Origin: an uncultured Amaricoccus sp.
GTDB taxonomy: Bacteria > Pseudomonadota > Alphaproteobacteria > Rhodobacterales > Rhodobacteraceae
Direction of reading: 5' to 3'
Length of the DNA: 47,853 bases
Assembly: GCF_937891315.1 (NCBI RefSeq)
Contig: NZ_CALAGI010000043.1
Location: forward strand, 1 to 47,853
A program made the position numbers and the translations under genes. This document shows positions 25,080-33,090 of this stretch, one piece after another; the stretch's first letter is position 1; the number at the start of each line of letters is the position of its first letter. The notes under the pieces are model-generated. The model ran no database searches and was not told where the DNA came from. It worked only from the letters and a program-made list of their open reading frames with translations.

Positions 25080-25835
25080 TCAGAGTCGGATGACGGAGAT
25101 CAGGCGGCCGTAGTCGGGCTCGCCGGCGTGGGTGGCGCGGCGAAAGGAGAAATAGCGGACTTCGTCGGAATAGGTGCAATGGCCTATCCATTCCGCCTCG
25201 ATGCCCGCGGCGCGCAGGCGGCCGAGTGCGAAGCCCGGAAGGTCGAAGAGCAGCCGGTCGCCGCGGCCGGGGACGAAGAAGCGCTCGTAGCCCGCCTCCT
25301 CGGCGCGGAAGCGGTCGAAGAACTCGGGCCCGACTTCATAGGCGCGCTGACTGATCGTCGGTCCGATGGCGGCGCGGATGTCCTCGCGCCGGGCGCCGAG
25401 GGCGATCATCTTCTCGACCGTCGCCTCGATCACCCCCTCGAGCGCGCCCCGCCAGCCGGCGTGCGCCGCGCCGATCACCCCCGCGGCGCCATCACGAAAG
25501 AGGATCGGCGCGCAATCCGCCGTCAGGATGCCGATCCCGAGGCCGGGTTCGCGGGTCACCGCCGCGTCGGCCTCGGGCCGCTCGCTCCACGCCTCGCCGT
25601 CCACCACCACCACCACTGTCGAATGTATCTGACGGAGGGACAGCAGGCGCTCCGGCGGCACACCCATGGCCGAGGCGACACGCGCCCGGTTCATTGTCAC
25701 CACCTCGTTCTGGTCGGCGGAGCCGGGGCCGCAGTTCAGCCCGCGAAAGACACCGGAGGAGGCGCCGCCCTTGCGGGTGAAGAAGGCATGCCGCGAGCCC
25801 GCCAGCAGGTCGGAGGTGATGATTTCCAAGCTCAT
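25080..25835 (-). CDS. pgeF: PgeF/YfiH-type polyphenol oxidase family protein
   Basis: 251 residues of the DUF152/laccase-domain family. The zinc-site residues are visible: His in SLRQIHSTV, Cys in LTADCAPILF and His in GAAHAGWRGAL. Members are reported as purine nucleoside phosphorylase/adenosine deaminase-like enzymes, and in E. coli PgeF is linked to correct peptidoglycan stem peptides. The exact role here is not shown by the sequence. The start codon overlaps the midA stop (ATGA), placing it last in the lgt-midA-pgeF operon. Confidence 0.9.
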   Translation of the reverse strand: MSLEIITSDLLAGSRHAFFTRKGGASSGVFRGLNCGPGSADQNEVVTMNRARVASAMGVPPERLLSLRQIHSTVVVVVDGEAWSERPEADAAVTREPGLGIGILTADCAPILFRDGAAGVIGAAHAGWRGALEGVIEATVEKMIALGARREDIRAAIGPTISQRAYEVGPEFFDRFRAEEAGYERFFVPGRGDRLLFDLPGFALGRLRAAGIEAEWIGHCTYSDEVRYFSFRRATHAGEPDYGRLISVIRL

Positions 25836-26887
25836 GACGCGAATCCCGGTGGCACGGGCGCCGCGCTCGGCGCGAGCGCGACGGCCTTGAAGACCTCTCC
25901 CATTTCCGCCGGGTGGGTCAAGCGGCGATGCGCCGCGACGATCTCGGCCGCCGCCGCCGGATGGCGGGTGGCCAGGAGCCGGGCGCGCGCGCCGATCCCC
26001 AGCCGCTCGAGCAGCGTGCCCTGCGGGACGGCGCCATGGGCGCGCGCCGGCGAGACCTCGGCCAGCGCGCGGAACCGCACATGCGCGGTCAGGTCCGCCG
26101 CGCCCGGTTCGGCCAGCGGATCGGCCGGGGCATGGCCCCTGACCGCCTGGAACGTGTCGCCGGTCCCGTCCCAGGCGCCATAATCGAGGATCAGCGCCGC
26201 GCCTCCCGCCTTGGCGATCCGCGCGCCGATGCGCGCCGCCACCGCCTCGCCCGCCGCCGAGACTTCGACGATCGCGCCGTCGGGAACCGCCGCGAACCGC
26301 GCGTCGAGCGCCGCGTCGCCGCGAGGCGCGTCCCAGAGGAAGTGGAGCGCGCCGTCTTCCCGGGCGCCGATCAGGCGTTCGCGCCAGAGCGCGTCGGTGC
26401 GCTGGAACTGGCGGATCGGCAGGGCGTCGAAGAATTCGTTGGCGACGAGAAACAGCGGACCATCCGGCAGCTCCTGATCGGAGTCGGTCCAGCGCGCGCC
26501 CGGCAGCAGGTCCGCCTGCCGGGCGCGGAGGGCGGGGCTGGTTTCCACCAGCCAGAGCTCGGCCGCCGCGAGAAACCCCGGCATCCCGCGCGCGGCGCGC
26601 AAGGCGTCGCGCATCAGCGTGCCCCGACCCGGCCCAAGCTCGGCCAGCACGAAGCGCTCCGGCCGCCCCTGATCATCCCAGACCTGGGCCAGCCACGCGC
26701 CGATCAACTCGCCGAACATCTGGCTGATCTCGGGCGCGGTCACGAAATCGCCGGCGGCGCCGAGGGGGTCGCGGGTCGCGTAGTAGCCGAGTTGGGGATG
26801 GCCGAGGCAGAGCGCCATGTAGGCGTCGAGGCCGATCGGACCCCGGGCGGCGATCCGCTCCGCGATCAGCCGCCCCAGCGGGGTCAC
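25832..26887 (-). CDS. MidA/NDUFAF7-like class I SAM-dependent methyltransferase
   Basis: 351 residues. The family signatures YMALCLGHPQLGYYATRDPLG and GDFVTAPEISQMFGELIGAW lead into the SAM-binding loop AELGPGRGTLMRDAL near residue 95, then VANEFFDALPIRQFQ. The mitochondrial relative NDUFAF7 methylates an Arg of the complex I subunit NDUFS2; a similar role in bacteria is inferred. GTG at 26887 is the start: it overlaps the lgt stop as GTGA, and the residues before it belong to lgt antisense. It overlaps pgeF by 4 bases. Confidence 0.9.
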   Translation of the reverse strand: MTPLGRLIAERIAARGPIGLDAYMALCLGHPQLGYYATRDPLGAAGDFVTAPEISQMFGELIGAWLAQVWDDQGRPERFVLAELGPGRGTLMRDALRAARGMPGFLAAAELWLVETSPALRARQADLLPGARWTDSDQELPDGPLFLVANEFFDALPIRQFQRTDALWRERLIGAREDGALHFLWDAPRGDAALDARFAAVPDGAIVEVSAAGEAVAARIGARIAKAGGAALILDYGAWDGTGDTFQAVRGHAPADPLAEPGAADLTAHVRFRALAEVSPARAHGAVPQGTLLERLGIGARARLLATRHPAAAAEIVAAHRRLTHPAEMGEVFKAVALAPSAAPVPPGFAS

Positions 26888-27768
26888 GTCCGGCGCCCGG
26901 ACCAGACGACGAGGGCGAGGCCGGCGACCAGCATTGGCAGCGAGAGGGCCTGACCCATGCTCAGCCCCCATTCGCCGCCGAGCCGGATCACATGGCCATG
27001 GGGATTCCCCGGTCCGACGAACTGGCCGTCGGCCTGGCGGAACTGCTCGACGATGATCCGCGCCGCGCCGTAGCCGACCAGGAAGAGGCCGATCATCCGC
27101 CCGGGCCGTGCCAACGCGCCTCGGCGGATCGCCCAATGGAGCAGGAGGAAGAGAAGAACGCCTTCGAGTCCGGCTTCGTAGAGCTGCGAGGGATGGCGGG
27201 CGCAGGCGCCGACCCAGCCTTCTGGACAGGTGCTCGCGGCGTCGCCTGGAAAGACCACCGCCCAGGGCACGGTGGAGGGCCGGCCCCAGAGCTCGGCGTT
27301 GATGAAATTCGCGAGCCGTCCGAAGAAGAGGCCGATCGGCGCCGCCGCCGCCACCGCGTCGCCGACCCGCGCCACCGGCAGGCCGTTGCGCAGAGAGAAA
27401 CCGAGCACTCCGACGGCCACGCCGAGAAAGCCGCCGTGGAACGACATGCCGCCGCGCCAGACCGCGAGGATTTCGGCCGGGTTCGCGAGGTAATAGGCGG
27501 GCTGGTAGAACAGGGTATAGCCGAGCCGCCCGCCGAGGATCACGCCGAGCACCATCCAGGTGAGGAGGTCGTCGGTCTGTTCGGGCCGCATCGGCGCGGT
27601 TCCGCCCCAGAGCGCCGGCCGCGCGCAAAGCCCGGCGACATAGCGCCAGCCGATCAGCAGTCCGGCGATATAGGCGAGCGCGTACCAGCGGATCGCGAGC
27701 TCGACGCCGAAGAGGTTGAAGCCCACCAGCACCGGGTCGATGTCGGGGAACGGCAGGACGTAGGGCAT
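26884..27768 (-). CDS. lgt: prolipoprotein diacylglyceryl transferase
   Basis: 294 residues, seven membrane helices. The Lgt signature is intact: FFGRLANFINAELWGRP near residue 150, with the essential Arg and Asn, and RHPSQLYEAGLEG further on. The N-terminal RWYALAYIAGLLIGWRY segment and a His-Gly near residue 110 (MSFHGGFLG) are also conserved. Lgt transfers diacylglycerol from phosphatidylglycerol to the lipobox Cys in lipoprotein maturation. It is the first gene of the overlapping lgt-midA-pgeF unit. Confidence 0.96.
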   Translation of the reverse strand: MPYVLPFPDIDPVLVGFNLFGVELAIRWYALAYIAGLLIGWRYVAGLCARPALWGGTAPMRPEQTDDLLTWMVLGVILGGRLGYTLFYQPAYYLANPAEILAVWRGGMSFHGGFLGVAVGVLGFSLRNGLPVARVGDAVAAAAPIGLFFGRLANFINAELWGRPSTVPWAVVFPGDAASTCPEGWVGACARHPSQLYEAGLEGVLLFLLLHWAIRRGALARPGRMIGLFLVGYGAARIIVEQFRQADGQFVGPGNPHGHVIRLGGEWGLSMGQALSLPMLVAGLALVVWSGRRT

Positions 27769-27904
27769 CGCGGCTCCGGGACCTGGAACGGGGCGGGCCT
27801 TGGATGCGGGCGGGCGTCCGTGAAGTCAACCCGGGGCGCGCGAGCCTCCTTGAAACCGGGTGGTCGGCATGCTGCACTGCCGCCAACGCGGGGAGAAGCA
27901 AACG

Positions 27905-28936
27905 ATGGAATACAGGACTCTCGGCCGGTCGGGGCTTCGCGTGTCGGCGATCACCATGGGCACCATGACCTTCGGCGGCGGCGCTTTCTTCGACAAGGTC
28001 GGCAGCAGCGGCGTCGCGGAGGCGCGGCGCCAGGTCGACCTCTGCCTCGACGCGGGGGTCAATCTCTTCGACACCGCGGACGTCTATTCCAAGGGCCTCG
28101 CGGAGGAGATCCTCGGCGAGGCGCTCGGTCCGAAGCGCGTCGATGTGCTGATCGCCTCGAAGGTGCGGTTCACCATGGGACCGGGGCAGAACGACGTCGG
28201 CCTGTCGCGGTATCACATCCAGCGCGCGGTCGAGGCTTCGCTGCGGCGGCTGCGGACCGATGTCATCGACATCCTCTATCTGCACGAGTGGGACGGGCTG
28301 ACCCCGTTGGAGGAGACCCTGTCGGCGCTCGACAGCCTCGTCGCCCAGGGCAAGGTCCGCTATGTCGGGGCCTCGAACTATTCGGCCTGGCATCTGATGA
28401 AGGGGCTGGCGGTCGCCGAGGCGCGAAGCTATCCGCGGTTCGTCACGCAGCAGATCCACTATTCGCTCGAGGCGCGCGAGGCCGAGTACGAACTGGTGCC
28501 GATCGCGATCAGCGAGGGCGTCGGCATCCTGGTCTGGAGCCCGCTGGCCGGTGGTCTCCTGTCCGGAAAGTACGGACCGGACACGCCCTCGGCGCGGCAG
28601 GTCGCGGGCTGGACCGAGCCGCCGATCCGCGACGTGCCCCGGCTCTGGCGTATCGTCGAGGCCTTGCGGCGGATCGGGGCGGAGCGCGGCGTGTCGGCGG
28701 CGCGGATCGCGCTCGCCTGGCTGCTCGGCCGGCCCGGGGTCAGCTCGCTCGTTGTCGGCGGGCGCGACGAGGCGCAGTTCCGCGACAGCCTCGGCGCCGT
28801 CGAGATCACGCTGACGGCGGAGGAGCGCGGCGGTCTCGACGCGATCAGCGCGCCGCCGGTGATCTATCCCTACTGGCACCAGAACCAGTCGGCCGCGTCA
28901 CGCTTCGGACCGGCCGACTTCCGCGGCGCTCCCTGA
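27905..28936 (+). CDS. aldo/keto reductase
   Basis: 343 residues, TIM-barrel AKR. The catalytic tetrad can be read directly: Asp56 and Tyr61 in NLFDTADVYSKG, Lys86 in LIASKVR, His127 in LYLHEWD. The NADPH-binding end has the LAWLLGRPGVSSLVVGGRD pattern. It is probably an oxidoreductase for aldehydes or ketones; the substrate is unknown. ATG 27905 is preferred over the frame opening at 27860 because EYRTLGRSGLRVSAI is the standard AKR start and GGGGAGAAG precedes it. It is divergent from lgt. Confidence 0.92.
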   Translation: MEYRTLGRSGLRVSAITMGTMTFGGGAFFDKVGSSGVAEARRQVDLCLDAGVNLFDTADVYSKGLAEEILGEALGPKRVDVLIASKVRFTMGPGQNDVGLSRYHIQRAVEASLRRLRTDVIDILYLHEWDGLTPLEETLSALDSLVAQGKVRYVGASNYSAWHLMKGLAVAEARSYPRFVTQQIHYSLEAREAEYELVPIAISEGVGILVWSPLAGGLLSGKYGPDTPSARQVAGWTEPPIRDVPRLWRIVEALRRIGAERGVSAARIALAWLLGRPGVSSLVVGGRDEAQFRDSLGAVEITLTAEERGGLDAISAPPVIYPYWHQNQSAASRFGPADFRGAP

Positions 28937-29032
28937 AACGGGTCCGGGGCGGCGGCCATCTTGGCAAGGCGGCGGCGCGGGGCCATATCGAGACGCATGT
29001 CCGGGGCAAGGCGCCCCGCAGGGAGACGCCAG

Positions 29033-29287
29033 ATGCAGACGCGCAACAAGATCCTCGACGACCTGAGCCAGCTGATGACCAACGCCGTCGGCGTGGCGCA
29101 CGGGGCGAAGGCCGAGGCCGAGACCGCGATGAAGAACATGATGGACCGCTGGCTCGCGGACCGGAATTTCGTGACCCGCGAGGAATTCGACGCGGTGCGC
29201 GCCATGGCCCAGAAGGCGCGCGAGGAGAACGAGACGCTGCGCGCGCGGCTGGACGCGCTGGAGGCGACGGGGAAGGGAAACGGCTGA
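29033..29287 (+). CDS. ubiK: UbiK/YqiC-type accessory factor (BMFP family)
   Basis: 84 residues. An N-terminal amphipathic helix (MQTRNKILDDLSQLMTNAVG) and a C-terminal coiled coil (FDAVRAMAQKAREENETLRA) match the BMFP/UbiK family. UbiK assists aerobic ubiquinone synthesis by binding UbiJ in enterobacteria; alphaproteobacterial members are named by homology only. ATG 29033 is chosen because the preceding in-frame residues are basic low-complexity sequence; GGGAGA lies 8 bases upstream. Confidence 0.82.
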   Translation: MQTRNKILDDLSQLMTNAVGVAHGAKAEAETAMKNMMDRWLADRNFVTREEFDAVRAMAQKAREENETLRARLDALEATGKGNG

Positions 29288-29326
29288 CGAGGGGCGCGGC
29301 TTGCGCGCGCGGCGGGCCGGTTTGCC

Positions 29327-29424
29327 GTAAACGAACGTTAACAAAATTTGACTTTACAGACCCCCCCGGTTGACCCACCATATCTTGTAGATCAGCGGTT
29401 TCGGCGGTTGATCTATTGTTAACC
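29327..29424 (+). promoter_or_regulatory. AT-rich regulatory region of ybjN with near-CtrA boxes
   Basis: A clear AT-rich island. GTAA-N7-TTAAC (29327-29342) and TTGA-N7-TTAACC (29408-29424) each differ by one base from the alphaproteobacterial CtrA site TTAA-N7-TTAA. Between them lies a 7 bp inverted repeat TAGATCA/TGATCTA (29388-29394, 29409-29415). TTGACT and TTGACC hexamers at 29348 and 29370 are possible -35 boxes, without a convincing -10. Confidence 0.4.
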
Positions 29425-29480
29425 TCACAGCCCCCGCGCGGGGTCTTGCCCCGCCGGCGGCCAAACCAGAGGCACCGGGT

Positions 29481-29984
29481 ATGGGCATTGTCGAGCGTGA
29501 TTTTGACTGCGAGGAAATCCACCCCATCGATATCGTGGAAACCCTGGCCGAGGAGCGGTCGTGGGATTTCGATCGCGTCGCCGAAGACCAGATCGCCATG
29601 GCCGTCGAAGGGACCTGGAGGACCTATTCCGTGACGCTCGCCTGGTCCGCCCAGGACGAATCGCTCCGCCTGATCTGCGCCTTCGAGATGGCCTCGCCGA
29701 CCAGGCGGCTGGGCGCGCTCTACAAGGTCATGGCGCTGGCCAACGACCGGTGCTGGTCCGGCGCCTTCACGCTCTGGACCGATCAGAAGATGATGGCCTA
29801 TCGCTACAGCCTCAATCTCGCCGGGGGCGCGATCGCGAGCTCGGCGCAGATCAACGACATGGTGCGCGACTCGGTGCTGGCCGCCGAGCGATTCTATCCG
29901 GCCTTCCAGCTGGTCGCCGCGGGCGGCGAAACGCCGGAGAAGGCGCTTGGCATCGCCATGACCGAAGCCTACGGTCGGGCCTGA
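29481..29984 (+). CDS. YbjN domain-containing protein
   Basis: 167 residues, soluble, acidic. The WDFDRVAEDQIAMAVEGTWR start and FTLWTDQKMMAYRYSLNLAG centre match the YbjN family, whose fold resembles type III secretion chaperones. YbjN affects motility and stress phenotypes in E. coli; the alphaproteobacterial branch is uncharacterised. It starts at ATG 29481 after a moderately purine-rich AGAGG. The upstream AT-rich region with two near-CtrA boxes suggests cell-cycle control, which would fit the presence of cckA in the same segment. Confidence 0.85.
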   Translation: MGIVERDFDCEEIHPIDIVETLAEERSWDFDRVAEDQIAMAVEGTWRTYSVTLAWSAQDESLRLICAFEMASPTRRLGALYKVMALANDRCWSGAFTLWTDQKMMAYRYSLNLAGGAIASSAQINDMVRDSVLAAERFYPAFQLVAAGGETPEKALGIAMTEAYGRA

Positions 29985-29992
29985 CCACCGGC

Positions 29993-30025
29993 CCCCTTTC
30001 CGCGCCGCGGGGCCGGAAAGGGGGC
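29993..30025. terminator. 11 bp hairpin between ybjN and proC
   Basis: CCCCCTTTCCG (29993-30003) pairs perfectly with CGGAAAGGGGG (30015-30025) around an 11-base loop. It lies 9 bases after the ybjN stop. There is no T-run, and the right arm is the purine-rich ribosome site of proC, so it could act as a terminator or as a lid on proC translation. Confidence 0.5.
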
Positions 30026-30030
30026 GTTCC

Positions 30031-30852
30031 ATGGATATCTCAGGGATTTCATCGCGCGGTCTCGTGCTGCTCGGCTGTGGCAAGATGGGCTCGGCGCTGC
30101 TCGAGGGCTGGCTGGCCAAGGGGGTGCCGCCGGCCGCCTTCACCGTGATCGAGCCGAAGCCCGCGGCGCGACTCGTCGCGCTCGAAGCCGAGGGGCTGCG
30201 GCTCAACACGGCGCCGCCAGTCTCGCCCGCCGTCGCCGTGCTGGCGGTCAAGCCGCAGATGATGGGCGACGCGCTGCCGGTGCTCGCCGCGCTCGGCGGC
30301 GGGGCGACGCTCTTTCTCTCGATCGCCGCCGGAACGCCTATCGCGGCCTTCGAGGCGGTGCTCGGGGCCGGTACGCCGATCGTGCGCGCGATGCCGAACA
30401 CGCCGGCGGCGGTCGGGCGCGGCATCACGGCCCTGGTCGGCGGCGCCGCGGTCGACGCGGAGGGGATGGCGCTGGCCGAGAGCCTGATGAGCGCGGTCGG
30501 CCAGACGCTTCGGCTTGACGACGAGGAGCAGATGGACGCGGTGACGGCGGTGTCCGGCTCCGGTCCGGCCTATGTCTTCCTGCTGATCGAGGCTCTGGCG
30601 GCGGCCGGCGTGGCCGAGGGCCTGCCGGAGGAGATGGCGATGCGCCTCGCCCGTGCTACTGTGGGCGGCGCGGGACTGCTGGCCGAGACCTCGGCCGAGA
30701 GCCCTGCGCAATTGCGGATCAATGTCACCAGTCCGGCGGGCACGACCGCCGCTGGCCTGGCGGTGTTGATGCGCGAGGAAGACGGACTGCCCGCGCTGAT
30801 GCGGGAGGCCGTCGCCGCCGCCGCCGCCCGTGGCCGCGCGCTTCGCGGCTAG
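30031..30852 (+). CDS. proC: pyrroline-5-carboxylate reductase
   Basis: 273 residues. The NAD(P)-binding loop is LLGCGKMGSALLEGW near residue 12, followed by AVKPQMMGDAL and RAMPNTPAAVGRGITAL. The C-terminal signature DAVTAVSGSGPAYVFLLIEAL is complete. ProC reduces P5C to proline in the last step of proline synthesis. ATG 30031 follows AAAGGGGG, which is buried in the hairpin described above. The phasin operator begins 4 bases after the stop. Confidence 0.94.
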   Translation: MDISGISSRGLVLLGCGKMGSALLEGWLAKGVPPAAFTVIEPKPAARLVALEAEGLRLNTAPPVSPAVAVLAVKPQMMGDALPVLAALGGGATLFLSIAAGTPIAAFEAVLGAGTPIVRAMPNTPAAVGRGITALVGGAAVDAEGMALAESLMSAVGQTLRLDDEEQMDAVTAVSGSGPAYVFLLIEALAAAGVAEGLPEEMAMRLARATVGGAGLLAETSAESPAQLRINVTSPAGTTAAGLAVLMREEDGLPALMREAVAAAAARGRALRG

Positions 30853-30855
30853 TTT

Positions 30856-30906
30856 TGCTGCACTGCAACATAGCACCTTGACATCCATGTTGCGGTGCAG
30901 CATATG
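30856..30906 (+). promoter_or_regulatory. phasin promoter bracketed by a 16 bp inverted repeat (PhaR-type operator)
   Basis: The left arm TGCTGCACTGCAACAT (30856-30871) and the right arm ATGTTGCGGTGCAGCA (30887-30902) are complementary at 15 of 16 positions. TTGACA at 30878-30883 lies in the 15-base centre, and CATATG at 30901-30906 is 17 bases further, a well-spaced promoter. PhaR repressors of PHA-accumulating alphaproteobacteria bind TGC-rich sites of this kind before phasin genes, so PhaR control is inferred. Confidence 0.65.
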
Positions 30907-30945
30907 AGGACCATCACGACCCAAACCAAACCGAGGAGACACCCG

Positions 30946-31419
30946 ATGTTCGATCCCAAGACTTTCGCTTTCGATCCCGAGAAGCTGACCGAATTCTTCA
31001 AGCAGAACGACTTCACCAAGCAGTTCGCCAACTTCAAGCTGCCCGGCTTCGACGCCGAGGCGCTGATGGGCACGCAGAAGAAGAACATGGACGCCCTGGT
31101 CGAGGCCAACAAGGCCGCCGCCGCCGGTTACCAGGATCTGTTCAAGAAGCAGGTCGCGATCTTCGAAGAGACCATGGCCGAGGCGCAGAAGCATCTGAAG
31201 TCCTTCGACACCACCAAGCTCGACGCCGAGACCGCCAGTGCGCAGGCCGAGTTGGCGAAGGCCGCCTTCGAGAAGGCGCTCGCCAACATGCAGGCGCTCG
31301 CCGAGTCGGCTCAGAAGGCCAATGCCGGCGCCTACGAGATCGTGGCGGCCCGCATCCAGGAAAGCGTCGCCGAACTGCGCGATCTGGCTGCCAAAGCGAC
31401 CAAGTCGCTCAAGGGCTGA
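30946..31419 (+). CDS. phasin family protein
   Basis: 157 residues, Ala/Lys/Glu-rich and helical throughout, without a signal peptide. The pattern FDAEALMGTQKKNMDALVEA and AAAAGYQDLFKKQVAIFEET is that of the phasin family, which coats polyhydroxyalkanoate granules. ATG 30946 follows GAGGAGA at 7 bases; the longer frame upstream lies inside the operator region. The gene stands alone between a strong promoter and a good terminator, consistent with high independent expression. No PHA synthase is in the window. Confidence 0.9.
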   Translation: MFDPKTFAFDPEKLTEFFKQNDFTKQFANFKLPGFDAEALMGTQKKNMDALVEANKAAAAGYQDLFKKQVAIFEETMAEAQKHLKSFDTTKLDAETASAQAELAKAAFEKALANMQALAESAQKANAGAYEIVAARIQESVAELRDLAAKATKSLKG

Positions 31420-31462
31420 GTCAAGGTCCGGCGCGACCCGGACTTTTCGGCGGAATTTCTGG

Positions 31463-31496
31463 AAACCGCTTGCCCCTCGGGGGCGGGCGGTTTTTC
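31463..31496 (+). terminator. Rho-independent terminator of the phasin gene
   Basis: AAACCGC...GCGGTTT encloses an inner GCCCC/GGGGC stem and is followed by a T5 run and TCTG. It lies about 45 bases after the phasin stop and is the clearest intrinsic terminator in the window. Confidence 0.75.
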
Positions 31497-31535
31497 TGTT
31501 GCGCGACCGGCATTCACGACCGGACGGGGACGCGC

Positions 31536-31874
31536 ATGGACGAGATCGATTTCGAGACATTCCTCAAGGTCGACGTCCGCGTCGGCGCCGTGGTCCGGGC
31601 GGAGCCCTTCCCCGAGGCGCGGAAGCCGGCGATCAAGCTCTGGATCGATTTCGGACCCGAGATCGGCCAGCGCAAGTCCTCTGCCCAGATCACCCGACAC
31701 TATGCGCCGGAGACCCTGGTCGGGCGGCGGGTGCTGGCCGTCGTCAACTTTCCACCGCGCCAGATCGGGCCGTTTCGCTCCGAGGTGCTGGTGCTCGGCC
31801 TGCCCGACGAAGACGGAGAAATCGTGCTGATCGCGCCTGAGCGGGACGTTCCGCTCGGCGGTCGGCTTCATTAG
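31536..31874 (+). CDS. csaA: CsaA-type tRNA-binding domain protein
   Basis: 112 residues forming a single OB-fold tRNA-binding domain: FETFLKVDVRVGAVVRAEPF, KLWIDFGPEIGQRKSSAQIT and RRVLAVVNFPPRQIGPFRSE. CsaA has been described as an export-related chaperone in Bacillus and binds tRNA-like structures; its cellular role is unsettled. ATG 31536 is used instead of a longer frame, since GGGGA precedes it and the family begins here. It ends 9 bases before the dehydrogenase gene, so the two are probably co-transcribed. Confidence 0.9.
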   Translation: MDEIDFETFLKVDVRVGAVVRAEPFPEARKPAIKLWIDFGPEIGQRKSSAQITRHYAPETLVGRRVLAVVNFPPRQIGPFRSEVLVLGLPDEDGEIVLIAPERDVPLGGRLH

Positions 31875-31883
31875 GAGGCGCCG

Positions 31884-32843
31884 ATGACCGCGACCATCGT
31901 GGTGACCCGCAAGCTGCCCGACGCCGTCGAGGCGCGGCTGCGCGAGAATTTCTCCGTGATGCTCAATCCCGAGGATGCGCCCTTCACGCCCGCTCGGCTT
32001 GCCGGGGCGCTGCGCGAGGCCGACGGCGTGCTCTGCGCGGTCAATGATATCGTGACACCGGAGGTGCTGGGGGCCGAGGGGCGACGGGCGGCGATCCTCG
32101 CGAACTTCGGCGTCGGGGTGAACAATATCGACCTCGCAGCGGCGAAGGCGGCCGGGGTGATCGTCACCAACACGCCCGGCGTGCTGACCGATGCGACCGC
32201 CGACCTGGCGCTGGCACTGATCCTCGCATCGACGCGGCGAATGTCGGAGACCGAGGCGCTGCTGCGCCGGGGCGAGTGGGACGGATTCCGGCCGACCGCC
32301 TGGCTCGGGACGGGCCTCCAGGGAAAGACGCTCGGCATCGTCGGCATGGGTCGGATCGGGCAGGCGACGGCCCGGCGCGCCTGCCTCGGCTTCGGCATGA
32401 AGGTGATCTATTTCAACCGTTCGCCGGTCGGGCCTTTCGACTTTCCGGCCGAGGCGCGCGACGGCGTCGAGGCGGTGATGGCCGAGGCGGACGTGGTGTC
32501 GCTGCATATCCCCGGCGGCGTGGAAAACCGCGGGCGAATCTCGGCGGCGCTGATCGCGGCGATGAAACCGACGGCCTATCTCGTGAATACCGCCCGCGGC
32601 GACGTGATCGACGAGCCGGCTTTGGTCGCGGCGCTGGCGGCCGGCCGGATCGCCGGGGCCGGGCTCGACGTTTTCGCCGAGGAGCCGAAGGTGCCGCCGG
32701 CGCTGCTCGACATCCCGGGCGTGACCCTGCTGCCGCATATCGGCAGCGCGACGCTGGAGACCCGGACGGCGATGGGAATGCTGGCGGCGGACAATCTCAT
32801 CGCCCATTTCTCCGGCCAACCCCTTCCGTCGCGGGTGGTGTAG
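31884..32843 (+). CDS. D-2-hydroxyacid dehydrogenase (glyoxylate/hydroxypyruvate reductase-like)
   Basis: 319 residues. The NAD(P) loop is GIVGMGRIGQATARRA near residue 155. Catalytic residues are visible as Arg in NTARGDVID, Glu in DVFAEEPKVP and His in LLPHIGSAT. The ANFGVGVNNIDLAAAKAAG segment is typical of glyoxylate reductase/glycerate dehydrogenase. The substrate preference is inferred from the family. The ribosome site AGGAGG lies 5 bases upstream of the ATG. Confidence 0.9.
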   Translation: MTATIVVTRKLPDAVEARLRENFSVMLNPEDAPFTPARLAGALREADGVLCAVNDIVTPEVLGAEGRRAAILANFGVGVNNIDLAAAKAAGVIVTNTPGVLTDATADLALALILASTRRMSETEALLRRGEWDGFRPTAWLGTGLQGKTLGIVGMGRIGQATARRACLGFGMKVIYFNRSPVGPFDFPAEARDGVEAVMAEADVVSLHIPGGVENRGRISAALIAAMKPTAYLVNTARGDVIDEPALVAALAAGRIAGAGLDVFAEEPKVPPALLDIPGVTLLPHIGSATLETRTAMGMLAADNLIAHFSGQPLPSRVV

Positions 32844-32898
32844 GCCCAGGCGCCGCGTCCCGGACGGGGGGCTCCCGCGGGCTTCGCCCTTGGGCCCG

Positions 32899-32971
32899 GC
32901 TCCGGCTGACGCCGGAGCGTCGGAGCGGCCTGTTGGCCGCGAGTCGGTTTTCTCCCCGCCCTTTGGCGGGG
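32899..32971 (+). other. three tandem perfect hairpins
   Basis: Stem 1 is GCTCCGGC/GCCGGAGC (32899-32906, 32911-32918, loop TGAC). Stem 2 is GCGGCC/GGCCGC (32925-32930, 32935-32940, loop TGTT). Stem 3 is CCCCGCC/GGCGGGG (32954-32960, 32965-32971, loop CTTT). All have 4-base loops. This could be a terminator array or a structured RNA leading into repeat copy B. Confidence 0.5.
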
Positions 32972-33090
32972 CCCCTTGTCCTGCCCGATAGGAATTCTGC
33001 CAATATGAAACTGGAAGAAGCCGAGCGGCGCCGTGGTCCCGCGGGGCTTCCGACGCACTGGAGGGCTGAGCCCCGGGTCAGCGAGGGGCG
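32961..33090 (+). repeat. ~130 bp intergenic repeat, copy B
   Basis: Same orientation as copy A at 24911-25040. The outer blocks are nearly identical; the central ~30 bases differ. Its left edge overlaps the third tandem hairpin, which copy A lacks. It again lies between two convergent genes. Confidence 0.8.

Noticed and set aside
26888..28879. Large upstream extension of the midA frame (minus strand)
   Set aside because: It overlaps lgt and the aldo/keto reductase, both clear; the translation there is composition noise. The GTG at 26887 gives the normal protein.
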